Positions 17,494 to 26,454 are shown, counted from the first letter of the stretch. The stretch is 63,315 nt of DNA from CAZLXG01 sp964563585 (GCA_964563585.1 CAZLXG010000003.1:1-63315), one strand, 5' to 3'. Translations and numbers: made by a program. Notes: generated by a model not told the origin, from the sequence alone.

Positions 17494-17856
17494 ATGAATA
17501 AAAAAACACTGGTGTTTGGAGCATCATTAAAACCAAATAGATATTCGAATCTTGTAATTCAAAAACTTGTAATTCAAGATATTGAAGTGGTTGCTTTTGG
17601 GTTGAGGAAGGGTGAAGTCGCAGGAATAAAAATTGATAAAGAATTATTGTCTTATGAAAATGTACATACTGTTACATTGTATGTAAATTCTAAAAATCAA
17701 AAAGAATACTACAATTATATAGTGTCATTACATCCGAAAAGGGTGATTTTTAATCCAGGAACTGAAAATCCAGAATTCTATAAAATTTTAGAAAAAAATA
17801 AAATTGATTTTGAAGTTGCTTGTTCGTTGGTTTTACTTTCTACGAATCAATATTAA
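17494..17856 (+). CDS. CoA-binding domain protein
   Basis: A 120-residue single-domain protein of the CoA-binding (Rossmann) family. The N-terminal KKTLVFGASLKPNRYSNLVI and the GLRKGEVAGIKI and FNPGTENPEF stretches match the small stand-alone members. These bind CoA or related nucleotides; the physiological role is not known. Its last 24 bases overlap the convergent symporter gene. Confidence 0.85.
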   Translation: MNKKTLVFGASLKPNRYSNLVIQKLVIQDIEVVAFGLRKGEVAGIKIDKELLSYENVHTVTLYVNSKNQKEYYNYIVSLHPKRVIFNPGTENPEFYKILEKNKIDFEVACSLVLLSTNQY

Positions 17857-19287
17857 ACCAATAAAAGTAATAAGTCCATTTAGAGGTAAAATTTCCCAAT
17901 GAAATTGATAGCTTCCAATAACACTTTCGGGTAACGATGTAATTACAAAGCTTAATGCAATAGAAATAAGCGCAACAACCCAAGCGTATTTGTCTTTAAT
18001 TTGATGCTTTGTTAAAATACCAAAAGCAAATAAACCTAATAAAGGGCCATAAGTAAATGTAGCAAACTTAAACAAGTTACTAACTACATTGCCTTCAAGG
18101 TTATTAAAAACAATTACCACTAGTATTAATAAAACAGACACGCCAATATGCACTTTTTTACGCAATGGTTTTTGTTCTTCTTTGGGTAGTTTTTCAATAT
18201 TTAAAAAATCTACAGAAAAAGAAGTTGTTAATGATGTTAAAGCACTATCGGCGCTAGAGTATGCCGCGGCAATTAAACCTATAATAAAAGTAACTGCTAA
18301 GCCCATGCCTAAACCTTGATTCATGGCTATTTCTGGAAATAATAAATCGGTTCTTGTTCTGCCATCTATAACGGGAATTTGTAGCCCGAATTTATCAGCA
18401 TAAATAAAAAGTAATGCACCTAAAGATAAAAACACAAAGTTTACAATTACTAATAAAGTAGCCATGGTAAACATGTTTTTTTGAGCTTCTTTTTGGTTTC
18501 TACAGGTTAAGTTTTTTTGCATCATATCTTGATCTAAACCTGTCATAGCAATCGCAATAAAAATACCACCAATAAAATATTTCCAAAAATATGTTTTTGA
18601 ATTAAAATCGTCAAAAAAGAAAATTTGACTTTTATTATTGAACGTTTCAGATTGTAAAACTTCAATATAAGACCAATCTAATTTTTCATTTATTAAATAA
18701 ATTGCAACACCAACCGATGTTAACATCGCTAATGTTTGTAATGTATCTGTCCAGATTATCGTTTTTATACCACCTCTATTGGTATATATCCAAATGAGTA
18801 AAATAGAAATTACTACGGTTGCCCAAAAAGGAATTCCTATCTCCTCAAAAACAATGTATTGCATAGCAATAGCCACTAAAAACAGTCTAAAAGAAGCGCC
18901 TGTAACTCTTGAAAGTAAAAAGAAAAAAGCACCAGTTTTATAACTTACTTTTCCAAAACGCTGTTCTAAATATTGATAAATGGATGTTACGTTTAGCTTG
19001 TAATAAATAGGAAGTAACACAAATAGTATAAAAAGATAGCCAACAAAAAATCCGAAAACACCTTGCATATAAGCAAATTGTTGTCCGCCAATCATTCCTG
19101 GAACAGAAATAAATGTTACGCCAGAAAGTGATGCGCCAATCATACCAAAAGCCACTAAATACCAAGGCGCTGATTTATTGGCTTTAAAAAAAGCTTCGTT
19201 TGAATCTTCTTTTCCTGTGAAATAAGATATAAGAATCAATACTCCAAAATAGGCAATAATAAGTAGTAGAATTTGTGTTGCAGTCAT
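17833..19287 (-). CDS. Sodium:solute symporter (SSS family)
   Basis: A 484-residue transporter with about 13 hydrophobic segments. Family hallmarks include GMIGASLSGVTFISVPGMIG near the N-terminus, WTDTLQTLAML, TGLDQDMMQKN and AAYSSADSALTSLTTSFSVDF. The SSS family uses the Na+ gradient to import sugars, amino acids, nucleosides or sialic acid; the substrate cannot be read here. The gene overlaps the convergent CoA-binding gene by 24 bases at its 3' end. A TATATTTG box lies 29 bases upstream of its start. Confidence 0.9.
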   Translation of the reverse strand: MTATQILLLIIAYFGVLILISYFTGKEDSNEAFFKANKSAPWYLVAFGMIGASLSGVTFISVPGMIGGQQFAYMQGVFGFFVGYLFILFVLLPIYYKLNVTSIYQYLEQRFGKVSYKTGAFFFLLSRVTGASFRLFLVAIAMQYIVFEEIGIPFWATVVISILLIWIYTNRGGIKTIIWTDTLQTLAMLTSVGVAIYLINEKLDWSYIEVLQSETFNNKSQIFFFDDFNSKTYFWKYFIGGIFIAIAMTGLDQDMMQKNLTCRNQKEAQKNMFTMATLLVIVNFVFLSLGALLFIYADKFGLQIPVIDGRTRTDLLFPEIAMNQGLGMGLAVTFIIGLIAAAYSSADSALTSLTTSFSVDFLNIEKLPKEEQKPLRKKVHIGVSVLLILVVIVFNNLEGNVVSNLFKFATFTYGPLLGLFAFGILTKHQIKDKYAWVVALISIALSFVITSLPESVIGSYQFHWEILPLNGLITFIGLILIRRK

Positions 19288-19316
19288 AAAAATACGTTTT
19301 CAAGTTTTTCAAATTA

Positions 19317-19324
19317 CAAATATA
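19317..19324 (-). promoter_or_regulatory. -7 box (TATATTTG) of the symporter gene
   Basis: Exact TAnnTTTG match on the minus strand, 29 bases before the start codon at 19287. A TTTG lies further upstream but at a shorter spacing than usual. Confidence 0.4.
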
Positions 19325-19412
19325 AAATTCCAAATTCCAAACTATGCGCTCATAATTTAAAAGAGTTGGTTAAAATTAGTGAAATCCGTGTCTAAATAGT
19401 AAATTCGCTGTC

Positions 19413-20030
19413 ATGGAATTTTCATCAAAATTACTAGAACGCGCGGTAAATGAAATGTCGCAATTACCAGGAATTGGTAAGCGTACTGCGTTGCGTTTGG
19501 TATTGTATATGTTAAGACAGCCTAAGGAACAAACAACTGCTTTTACAGAGGCTTTACAGGTTATGCGAAATGATGTTAAATTCTGTAAATCTTGTCATAA
19601 TATAAGTGATGTTGATTTGTGTGAAATTTGCTCAAGCCCTAATAGAGATGAAGCTACTATTTGTGTAGTAGAAGATATAAGAGATGTGATGGCGATAGAA
19701 AACACGAGCTCTTTTAGAGGTTTGTATCATGTATTGGGAGGTAAAATTTCGCCAATGGATGGTATTGGTCCACATGATTTAAATATTGAAACTTTAGTTG
19801 AAAAAGTAAAACAAGGGAAAATAAAAGAGCTGATTTTTGCGTTAAGTTCAACTATGGAAGGCGACACAACTAATTTTTATATCTTTAAACAAATACAAGA
19901 TTACGAAGTTGTTACATCAACAATAGCGCGAGGAATTTCGGTTGGAGATGAATTAGAATATGCCGATGAAATAACCTTGGGTAGAAGTATAGTAAATAGA
20001 ATTCCGTTTGAAACATCTTTAAAATTATAA
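19413..20030 (+). CDS. recR: Recombination protein RecR
   Basis: A 205-residue DNA-repair protein acting with RecO and RecF to load RecA at gaps. The N-terminal helix-hairpin-helix (LPGIGKRTALRLVLYML), the four-Cys zinc finger (CKSCHNISDVDLCEIC, about residues 57-72), the Toprim domain (ATICVVEDIRDVMAIE...GRISP-like GGKISPMDGIGP) and the C-terminal Walker-B-like region are all present. Length is normal. It is followed by a glycosyltransferase gene, a common flavobacterial order. Confidence 0.95.
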   Translation: MEFSSKLLERAVNEMSQLPGIGKRTALRLVLYMLRQPKEQTTAFTEALQVMRNDVKFCKSCHNISDVDLCEICSSPNRDEATICVVEDIRDVMAIENTSSFRGLYHVLGGKISPMDGIGPHDLNIETLVEKVKQGKIKELIFALSSTMEGDTTNFYIFKQIQDYEVVTSTIARGISVGDELEYADEITLGRSIVNRIPFETSLKL

Positions 20031-20127
20031 CTTTTGTTTAAAATGAGTAACTGTGAATTTCTATTGATTATGAAAAAGCTTAATTACGAATTACACGTGA
20101 CAGATAAAAAACAATAAAATATTGCAC

Positions 20128-21228
20128 GTGAAACTTTCAATTGTCATTTTAAATTATAATGTCCGTTACTTTTTAGAACTCTGTTTAAAAAGTGTGCAAG
20201 CTGCTATTTCAGAAATTGACGCAGAAATTATTGTAGTTGATAATAATTCGGAAGATGATAGTTGCCGAATGGTGAAGGATTTATTTCCAGAAATCAATCT
20301 TATTGAAAACAAAGAAAATTTCGGATTTTCAAAAGGAAATAATATTGCTGTATCACAAGCAAAAGGAGACTATTTATGTATTTTAAATCCTGATACTGTG
20401 GTTGCCGAAGATACGTTTGTGAAACTTTTAAAGTTTGTTGAAGACAAAGAAAAACTAGGGATTGTTGGTTGTAAGTTAATTGATGGAGTGGGAGCGTTTC
20501 TTCCAGAAAGCAAACGTAATGTGCCAATTGTTAAAGCAGCTTTTAAAAAACTGTTAGGCAATTCAAAATACTATTATGCAAATTATTTAAATGAAAATGA
20601 AATAGGGAAAGTAGATATTTTAGTTGGCGCTTTTATGTTTATGAAACGAGAACTTTATACTAAAATAGAAGGTTTCGATGAAGATTATTTTATGTACGGA
20701 GAAGACATTGATTTATCTTATAAAGTTTTAAAATCAGGTTACGATAATTACTATTTTGGAGAAACAACCGTTATTCATTATAAAGGAGAAAGTACTTTAA
20801 GAGGCAAATTTTATGCACGTCGTTTTTATGGAGCCATGCAAATATTCTATAAAAAGCATTTTAATAAAAATGTGTTATTTGATGTGTCTGTTTGGTGTGG
20901 TATTAGACTGGTTTATATATTCAGGAAACCATCAATTGCTAAAACGAAGCATATTAGCGAATATGTTTTTATTTCAAATGAAATAAACGAGAATTTAAAA
21001 TCTGTTTTGCCGAAAAAAGTAACTTTGCAATCAGATTTAAATACTATTGAAAAAGAAACAGAAGTTATTTTTGATGCTAATGTATTAAGTTATAAGTCAA
21101 TCATTATGATGATGGAATATGGTGTGAAAAATAAATTGATAACCTATAAAATATTATCAAATAAGTCTAAGTTTTTATTAGGAAGTGATAACTCAATAAG
21201 TAGAGGTGAGGTTATTAATTTAGACTAG
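20128..21228 (+). CDS. Family 2 glycosyltransferase
   Basis: A cytoplasmic GT-A glycosyltransferase. The N-terminal Rossmann-like domain has KLSIVILNYNVRYFLELCL, the VVDNNSEDDS nucleotide-sugar motif and the DxD-type LNPDTVV. GGFDEDYF-like EGFDEDYFMYGEDIDLSYK marks the acceptor region. The family's rhamnosyltransferase-like branch builds cell-envelope polysaccharides. I see no ATG; the GTG at 20128 fits the conserved start best (a TTG six bases earlier is possible). The C-terminal 100 residues are less conserved. Acceptor unknown. Confidence 0.88.
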   Translation: MKLSIVILNYNVRYFLELCLKSVQAAISEIDAEIIVVDNNSEDDSCRMVKDLFPEINLIENKENFGFSKGNNIAVSQAKGDYLCILNPDTVVAEDTFVKLLKFVEDKEKLGIVGCKLIDGVGAFLPESKRNVPIVKAAFKKLLGNSKYYYANYLNENEIGKVDILVGAFMFMKRELYTKIEGFDEDYFMYGEDIDLSYKVLKSGYDNYYFGETTVIHYKGESTLRGKFYARRFYGAMQIFYKKHFNKNVLFDVSVWCGIRLVYIFRKPSIAKTKHISEYVFISNEINENLKSVLPKKVTLQSDLNTIEKETEVIFDANVLSYKSIIMMMEYGVKNKLITYKILSNKSKFLLGSDNSISRGEVINLD

Positions 21229-21269
21229 TTTTATTGCAAATAATTTAAAAAAAATTAATGTTTTTTTAG

Positions 21270-21277
21270 TAATTTTG
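21270..21277 (+). promoter_or_regulatory. -7 box (TAATTTTG) of the E2 acyltransferase gene
   Basis: Exact TAnnTTTG match, 37 bases upstream of the ATG at 21315. The leader also carries AAAAGGAG near 21292-21299. No TTG at standard -33 spacing was found. Confidence 0.4.
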
Positions 21278-21314
21278 CAAACATAATTTAAAAAAGGAGT
21301 ATTACATTATTGAT

Positions 21315-22622
21315 ATGGCAAAGTTTGAGCTTAAGTTACCAAAAATGGGAGAGAGTGTTGCGGAAGCAACAATTACATCTTGGTTGAAAGAAGTTGGCGA
21401 TACTATTGAATTGGATGAAGTAGTTTTAGAGATTGCTACAGATAAGGTTGATAGTGAAGTGCCAAGTGAAGTTAATGGTGTTTTAGTTGAAAAGCTTTAT
21501 AATGTAGATGATGTTGTACAAGTAGGACAAACTATTGCTATTATTGAAATTGATGGTGAAGATGCTCCAGAATCATCATCTTCAAAAGAAGAAACTATAA
21601 AACAAGAAGAAGCTGTAGAGCAAGTTGTACAAACAATAAATATTGCAAAAGAAACGGTGGCGACTGTAACTTCAAACGAAGACCGTTTTTATTCTCCACT
21701 TGTAAAAAATATAGCAAAAAAAGAAGGTATTTCTCAAGATGAATTGGATGTTATTAATGGAACAGGAAAAGATGGACGTGTAACCAAAGATGATATTTTA
21801 AATTATATTGAAAACAGAGGAAGTGCTAAAGTTGAAATACCTATAGTTCCAGTAGTACAAAATAAAATACCAGAAAAATCAAAAGCAGCAATTGCACCTG
21901 TTGTTTCTAATGGTGAAGATGAAATTATAGAAATGACTAGAATGGGTAAAATTATTGCACATCATATGGTTGAGTCTACACAAACAGCGGCGCATGTACA
22001 AAGTTTTATTGAAGCCGATGTTACTAAAATTTGGAATTGGAGAAAGAAAGTAAAAGAAGGTTTCATGAAACGTGAAGGTGAAAATTTAACGTTTACACCT
22101 ATTTTTATGGAAGCTATTGCAAAATCACTTCGCGATTATCCAATGATGAATATTTCTATTCAAGGAGATACTATAATTAAAAAGAAAAATATCAATTTAG
22201 GTATGGCTGCCTCTTTAGCTGATGGGAATTTAATTGTTCCAGTTATAAAAAATGCGGACCAACTTAATTTAGTTGGTATGACAAAAAAGGTAAACGATTT
22301 AGCAAATCGTGCTAGAAATAATAAATTAACTCCAGACGATGTTCAAGGTGGAACATATACCGTTACAAACGTTGGTACGTTTGGTAGTATTATGGGAACA
22401 CCAATAATCAATCAACCACAAGTTGGTATTTTAGCTCTTGGAGCTATCAGGAAAGTGCCTGCGGTTATTGAAACTTCCGAAGGTGATTTTATAGGTATTC
22501 GTTATAAAATGTTCTTATCACATTCTTACGACCATCGTGTTGTAAATGGCGCTTTAGGCGGGCAATTTGTTAAAGCTGTTGCAGATTATCTTGAAGCTTG
22601 GGATTCTAACAGGGAAATTTAA
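21315..22622 (+). CDS. Dihydrolipoamide acyltransferase (E2 of a 2-oxoacid dehydrogenase)
   Basis: A 435-residue E2 subunit with a lipoyl domain (residues 1-76; lipoyl Lys44 in EIATDKVDSEVP), an Ala/Glu-rich linker and a peripheral-subunit-binding domain (YSPLVKNIAKKEGISQDELD...GKDGRVTKDDI, about 130-170). The catalytic domain ends in SYDHRVVNGALGG with active-site His407. The usual HRxxDG Asp is Asn411 here. The single lipoyl domain and sequence style fit the branched-chain 2-oxoacid complex rather than pyruvate dehydrogenase (inference). E1 and E3 genes are not adjacent. A terminator lies at 22894-22929. Confidence 0.9.
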   Translation: MAKFELKLPKMGESVAEATITSWLKEVGDTIELDEVVLEIATDKVDSEVPSEVNGVLVEKLYNVDDVVQVGQTIAIIEIDGEDAPESSSSKEETIKQEEAVEQVVQTINIAKETVATVTSNEDRFYSPLVKNIAKKEGISQDELDVINGTGKDGRVTKDDILNYIENRGSAKVEIPIVPVVQNKIPEKSKAAIAPVVSNGEDEIIEMTRMGKIIAHHMVESTQTAAHVQSFIEADVTKIWNWRKKVKEGFMKREGENLTFTPIFMEAIAKSLRDYPMMNISIQGDTIIKKKNINLGMAASLADGNLIVPVIKNADQLNLVGMTKKVNDLANRARNNKLTPDDVQGGTYTVTNVGTFGSIMGTPIINQPQVGILALGAIRKVPAVIETSEGDFIGIRYKMFLSHSYDHRVVNGALGGQFVKAVADYLEAWDSNREI

Positions 22623-22654
22623 AATATTCCAAACTAAATTTATATCAATAATTT

Positions 22655-22769
22655 GGACGTTACCTTTCAGGTTGCGCTTTTCCACTATATCTTTCTTGTT
22701 TTGTCACCTTGAGCGCAGTCGAAAGGTCTTAAACAAAACAAAAAAGGATGCCGTTGCAATCGCTAATGC
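22655..22769. repeat. Two-hairpin composite element D with nested GAGCGC hairpin
   Basis: Left arm GGACGTTACC and right arm GCAATCGCTAATGC. Hairpin 1 is ACCT-TTC-AGGT. Hairpin 2 has stem TTGTTTTGT (22696-22704) / ACAAAACAA (22733-22741). The tip of hairpin 2 holds a copy of the GAGCGCAGTCGA repeat in its own stem. It lies between the E2 gene and its likely terminator. Confidence 0.75.
22706..22727 (+). repeat. GAGCGCAGTCGA hairpin repeat, copy 2 (nested in element D)
   Basis: Core at 22711-22722 flanked by perfectly complementary ACCTT and AAGGT. It sits at the apex of the outer hairpin of element D. Confidence 0.75.
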
Positions 22770-22893
22770 GGAAATTTGAACTAAAATTTGAAAGGTTCGT
22801 TTAACGTTATAAGTATTAAAATTTCAATTGTGATAGTTTTTTATATCCATGATTTTTTATCAATTTTTGCTAATGCTATGTTTTAATTATTTA

Positions 22894-22929
22894 CATCAAC
22901 AGTTAAACGAAGGTAGTTGATGTTTTTTT
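22894..22929 (+). terminator. Rho-independent terminator
   Basis: CATCAAC / GTTGATG stem with a 15-base loop followed by seven T. It lies 270 bases beyond the E2 stop, after element D. Confidence 0.6.
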
Positions 22930-22984
22930 GCAAAGTCAAGTCAGGTTTTTTATAATGCCACCCCTCTTTTTTATTTATTCTATT

Positions 22985-22992
22985 TACATTTG
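22985..22992 (+). promoter_or_regulatory. -7 box (TACATTTG) of the exonuclease gene
   Basis: Exact TAnnTTTG match, 16 bases before the ATG at 23009. Confidence 0.4.
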
Positions 22993-23008
22993 TATAAAAT
23001 TGTAGTAG

Positions 23009-23785
23009 ATGAATCTTAATTTAACAAAACCCATCTGTTTTTTTGATCTTGAAACAACAGGAATCAATATATCAAAAGACCGAATTGTAGAAATTTCTAT
23101 ACTTAAAGTTTTTCCTAACGGAAAGGAAGAAAGTAAAACATGGTTAGTAAACCCAGAAAGGAAAATACCACAAGAAGTTATAGACATTCATGGAATTACG
23201 GATGAGAAAGTTGCCGATAAACCAACGTTTAAAGAACTTGCAAAAGAAATTTATAATATGATTAAGGATTCCGATTTAGGAGGTTTTAATTCTAATCGAT
23301 TTGATATTCCTTTATTGGCAGAAGAAATGTTGCGTGCAGATATAGATTTTGATATGAAAAACTGTTTGTCTGTAGATGTTCAAACTATATTTCATAAAAT
23401 GGAACAGCGTACTTTAAGTGCCGCTTATAAATTTTATTGTAATGAAGAATTAGAAGGTGCGCATGGTGCGGAAGCAGATACGAATGCAACTTTTCAAGTA
23501 TTAAAGGCTCAACTTTCTAAATATGAAGACCTTGAAAATGATACTAAATTTTTAGCAGAATTTAGCTCACATAAAAAGTTTGCTGATTTTGCAGGTTTTA
23601 TAGCCTATAATAAAGAAGGTGTAGAATGTTTTTCTTTTGGAAAACATAAAGGAAAATTAGTGACTGATGTTTTGGAAAAAGAACCAGGTTATTTTGGTTG
23701 GTTGCTAAATGCAGATTTTCCGTTGTATACTAAAAAAGTATTGACAGCTATTAAATTGAAAAGCTTTAATAATAAGTTAGGATAG
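23009..23785 (+). CDS. DEDDh 3'-5' exonuclease with ExoX-like C-terminal domain
   Basis: A 258-residue exonuclease. The DEDDh residues are visible: FFDLETTG (Asp/Glu), GGFNSNRFDIPLL (Asp) and HGAEADTNATF (His and Asp). The fold is that of DNA polymerase III epsilon and exonuclease X. The C-terminus (about 205-250) holds a second module, FSFGKHKGKLVTDVLEKEPG then YFGWLLNADFP, like the C-terminal domain of some ExoX-type nucleases and similar to the stand-alone DUF3820 protein at 37897. Role in proofreading or repair is likely but not specified by the sequence. Confidence 0.88.
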   Translation: MNLNLTKPICFFDLETTGINISKDRIVEISILKVFPNGKEESKTWLVNPERKIPQEVIDIHGITDEKVADKPTFKELAKEIYNMIKDSDLGGFNSNRFDIPLLAEEMLRADIDFDMKNCLSVDVQTIFHKMEQRTLSAAYKFYCNEELEGAHGAEADTNATFQVLKAQLSKYEDLENDTKFLAEFSSHKKFADFAGFIAYNKEGVECFSFGKHKGKLVTDVLEKEPGYFGWLLNADFPLYTKKVLTAIKLKSFNNKLG

Positions 23786-23804
23786 TTTGACTGCGGACTA
23801 ATCT

Positions 23805-23888
23805 GCGTTAGGGATTGCAGAGGAAATTCTTTTTGTGAGGTACGAGCAAAAAGATTGTAACGAAAAGTCCGACCCTTGTGGTAACGCC
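23805..23888. repeat. Two-hairpin composite element A
   Basis: Reads GCGTTAGGGATTGCAG ... GGTAACGCCC (reverse orientation relative to B, C, D and F). Hairpin 2 is CTTTTTG (23829-23835) / CAAAAAG (23847-23853). Hairpin 1 is ACC-CTTGT-GGT. It occupies most of the spacer between the exonuclease stop (23785) and the next start (23909). Confidence 0.75.
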
Positions 23889-23908
23889 CAAATTAAAATT
23901 AAAAAACC

Positions 23909-24520
23909 ATGAAACTAATTTGTATTGGTAGAAATTACACCGACCATATAAAAGAATTAGATAACGAAAAACCAACAGACCCTGTCGTTTTTTTGAAACC
24001 AGACACGTCTATTCTTTTAAAAAAACAGCCGTTTTTTATTCCAGATTTTTCAGATGATATTCATCATGAAGTTGAGGTTTTGGTTAAAATTAATAGAGTT
24101 GGTAAGCATATAGATAAGAAATTTGCACATAAATATTATAGTAAAATAGGGCTTGGTATAGATTTTACAGCCCGCGATTTACAGGCAAAATTAAAAGCAA
24201 AAGGTTTGCCGTGGGAAAAGGCAAAAGCCTTTGATGGTGCTGCGGTAATTGGTGATTGGCTTTCTCTGAATGATGTTAAAGATGTAGATGATATCAGTTT
24301 TTCATTACAAAAAAACGAATCGATTGTTCAAACAGGAAATACAAGCTATATGTTGTGGAAAATTGATGAATTAATAGAATATGTGTCAAAATATTTTACT
24401 TTAAAGATTGGAGATATTATATTTACCGGAACTCCTGCTGGGGTTGGCAAAGTATTTGCTAACGATACATTAAAAGGATTTATAGAAGACAAAGAAATGT
24501 TTTCAATAACAGTAAAATAA
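23909..24520 (+). CDS. Fumarylacetoacetate hydrolase family protein
   Basis: A 203-residue FAH-fold enzyme. The start (MKLICIGRNYTDHIKEL), the metal-site region DDIHHEVEVLVKI (Glu-x-Glu) and GDIIFTGTPAGVG are diagnostic. The family includes acylpyruvate hydrolases, oxaloacetate decarboxylases and related C-C bond hydrolases. The small single-domain form is usually an acylpyruvase or oxaloacetate-acting enzyme (known for the family); the substrate here is not determined. Its stop is followed without a gap by the Hpt gene, so it heads a FAH-Hpt-cinA operon. Confidence 0.88.
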   Translation: MKLICIGRNYTDHIKELDNEKPTDPVVFLKPDTSILLKKQPFFIPDFSDDIHHEVEVLVKINRVGKHIDKKFAHKYYSKIGLGIDFTARDLQAKLKAKGLPWEKAKAFDGAAVIGDWLSLNDVKDVDDISFSLQKNESIVQTGNTSYMLWKIDELIEYVSKYFTLKIGDIIFTGTPAGVGKVFANDTLKGFIEDKEMFSITVK

Positions 24521-24862
24521 ATGGAACAACATTACAAATTATTTAGAGTACGCGAATTGGCGGATAACGATGAGGAATTTATAAAAGCATTAGCTGCGGC
24601 ATTTTTAGAAGAAGTGCCAGAAGATGCTGAACGATTAAAGAAAGCAGTTGCCGAAAAAGATTACTCTGAAGCGTATCAAGCGGCTCATAAAATGAAACCT
24701 ACAATAGATTTATTCGAACTTGGTGTACTTGAAACTTTAATTGAAGTACAAGATTGGGGTAAATTTGTAAAAAAAGATTTGGATGTTACTTCTCAGTTAA
24801 GTGTTGTTTTGGCTTCGGTTGACGAGGCAGTAAACGAAATGAGGTCAGATTTTAATTTATAA
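24521..24862 (+). CDS. Histidine phosphotransfer (Hpt) domain protein
   Basis: A 113-residue all-helical protein. The motif AYQAAHKMKPTIDLFELG gives the phosphoaccepting His56 of an Hpt domain. It starts directly after the FAH stop codon, and its stop overlaps the cinA start. A free-standing Hpt normally shuttles phosphate between a hybrid kinase and a response regulator; neither is in the window. An alternative is that it has drifted to a non-signalling role. The motif is intact. Confidence 0.8.
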   Translation: MEQHYKLFRVRELADNDEEFIKALAAAFLEEVPEDAERLKKAVAEKDYSEAYQAAHKMKPTIDLFELGVLETLIEVQDWGKFVKKDLDVTSQLSVVLASVDEAVNEMRSDFNL

Positions 24863-26115
24863 TGTTAGCTGAAATAATTACTATTGGTGATGAGCTTCTA
24901 ATAGGTCAAGTAACAGATACTAACTCTGTTTTTATTGCTAAAGCACTTAATAAAATAGGTGTTTCGGTATATCAAATCACTTCTATTCAAGATGATAAAC
25001 AGCATATTATTAATGCTTTACAAGATGCTGAAAACCGTGTAGATATCATTATTCTTACTGGTGGTTTAGGACCAACAAAAGATGATATCACAAAAAAAAC
25101 CATTGCTGAATATTTTAATGATACTTTAGTTAGAGATGATTCTGTAACAAAAAACATAGAATCACTTTGGAAAAACTATGTAAAATCTAAGCTCCTACAA
25201 GTTAATAAAGACCAAGCTTTAGTGCCTTCAAAAGCTACTGTATTAATGAATAAATTAGGTAGTGCACCTGGTATGTGGCTTGAAAAAAATAATAAAGTAT
25301 TTATTTCGCTTCCAGGAGTGCCTTATGAAATGAAAGGTTTAATGGAGCATGAAGTTATTCCTCACTTACAAGATAAATTTCACTTTCCTGTTATTTTACA
25401 TAAAACACTTTTAATATATGGTTTAGGTGAAAGCGATTTAGCCGCTAGAATAGAAACTTGGGAAAATAATTTACCAGACTATATTAAGTTGGCATATTTA
25501 CCAAGTTTAGGTAAAATACGATTGCGATTATCTGCAAAAGGCAATAATGAAGCGCAAATTAAAAAAGGAGTAGAAGCACAAATAGACAAAGTTTTACCTT
25601 TAATAAAAGATAAATTTTTAGGATTTGAAGATATTGAGGAATCCATAGAATTTATTATAGCAAAGGAACTTACCAAATTAGGAAAAACTGTTGCTACTGC
25701 CGAAAGCTGTACAGGAGGGAAAATTGCAGAACGATTAACAGCCAAATCTGGAGCATCGGCATATTTTAGAGGCGGTGTTGTAACCTATGCAACCCAATCA
25801 AAAATTGATGTTTTAGGAGTTTCAAAAGAAGTAATAGATACACATTCAGTTGTTAGTTCTCAAGTGGCAGAAGCTATGGCACAAAGTGTTTTAAAATTAT
25901 ATAACTCAGATTATGCTATTGCAACAACAGGAAATGCAGGTCCAACAAAAGGCGAATCAGATGAAGAAGTGGGGACAACTTTTATAGCCATAGCAACAAA
26001 AATAAAGGTGTATTCAGAAAAATTTATGTTAGGTAATCACCGTACAAAAGTGATTAATAAAGGTGCAAATAAAGCGTTTGAAATGCTGCTAAAAGAAATT
26101 TCAAAAAATAGATAA
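24862..26115 (+). CDS. cinA: CinA family protein (nicotinamide-nucleotide amidohydrolase)
   Basis: A 417-residue two-domain protein. Residues 1-170 form the MoCF-like domain (AEIITIGDELLIGQVTDTNS, then ILTGGLGPTKDDITK). Residues about 255-415 form the CinA C-terminal deamidase domain (TVATAESCTGGKIAERLT, then GGVVTYATQSK, then ATTGNAGPT). The family hydrolyses NMN to nicotinate mononucleotide and may also act as an ADP-ribose pyrophosphatase (known). Full length. It overlaps the Hpt gene by one base and is last in the operon. Confidence 0.92.
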   Translation: MLAEIITIGDELLIGQVTDTNSVFIAKALNKIGVSVYQITSIQDDKQHIINALQDAENRVDIIILTGGLGPTKDDITKKTIAEYFNDTLVRDDSVTKNIESLWKNYVKSKLLQVNKDQALVPSKATVLMNKLGSAPGMWLEKNNKVFISLPGVPYEMKGLMEHEVIPHLQDKFHFPVILHKTLLIYGLGESDLAARIETWENNLPDYIKLAYLPSLGKIRLRLSAKGNNEAQIKKGVEAQIDKVLPLIKDKFLGFEDIEESIEFIIAKELTKLGKTVATAESCTGGKIAERLTAKSGASAYFRGGVVTYATQSKIDVLGVSKEVIDTHSVVSSQVAEAMAQSVLKLYNSDYAIATTGNAGPTKGESDEEVGTTFIAIATKIKVYSEKFMLGNHRTKVINKGANKAFEMLLKEISKNR

Positions 26116-26123
26116 AAATTAGG

Positions 26124-26153
26124 TTGCGATAAATTAAAGAATGTGTATATTTG
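26124..26153 (+). promoter_or_regulatory. Flavobacterial promoter of the rpmB operon
   Basis: TTG at 26124-26126, a 19-base spacer, and TATATTTG at 26146-26153: a full match to the TTG/TAnnTTTG consensus. The ATG of rpmB lies 39 bases downstream. Confidence 0.7.
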
Positions 26154-26192
26154 CACCTCGTTTTTAAACAACAAAATTAAAGTTAAAATATA

Positions 26193-26429
26193 ATGTCAAG
26201 AGTTTGTGAACTTACAGGAAAGAAGGCAATGGTTGGAAACAACGTGTCTCACGCATTAAATAGAACTAAACGTAAATTTAACGCAAATTTATTAAAGAAA
26301 CGTTTTTACATTCCAGAAGAAGACAGTTGGGTAACTTTAAAAGTTTCAGCAGCAGCTTTAAAAACTATAAATAAAATAGGTATTTCAGCAGCAATTAAAG
26401 AAGCGAAATCTAAAGGATTTTTAAAATAA
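26193..26429 (+). CDS. rpmB: 50S ribosomal protein L28
   Basis: A 78-residue ribosomal protein starting SRVCELTGKKAMVGNNVSHA, the L28 signature, followed by NRTKRKFNANLLKKRFY. It is part of the large subunit. First gene of an rpmB-rpmG-DUF4295 operon with a good upstream promoter and a strong terminator at 26823. Confidence 0.97.
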   Translation: MSRVCELTGKKAMVGNNVSHALNRTKRKFNANLLKKRFYIPEEDSWVTLKVSAAALKTINKIGISAAIKEAKSKGFLK

Positions 26430-26454
26430 TAGCTGTATTTAATAAATTAAGGAA

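Noticed and set aside
22567..22779. 70-codon frame overlapping the E2 gene end
   Set aside because: It runs through composite element D and has no conserved sequence.
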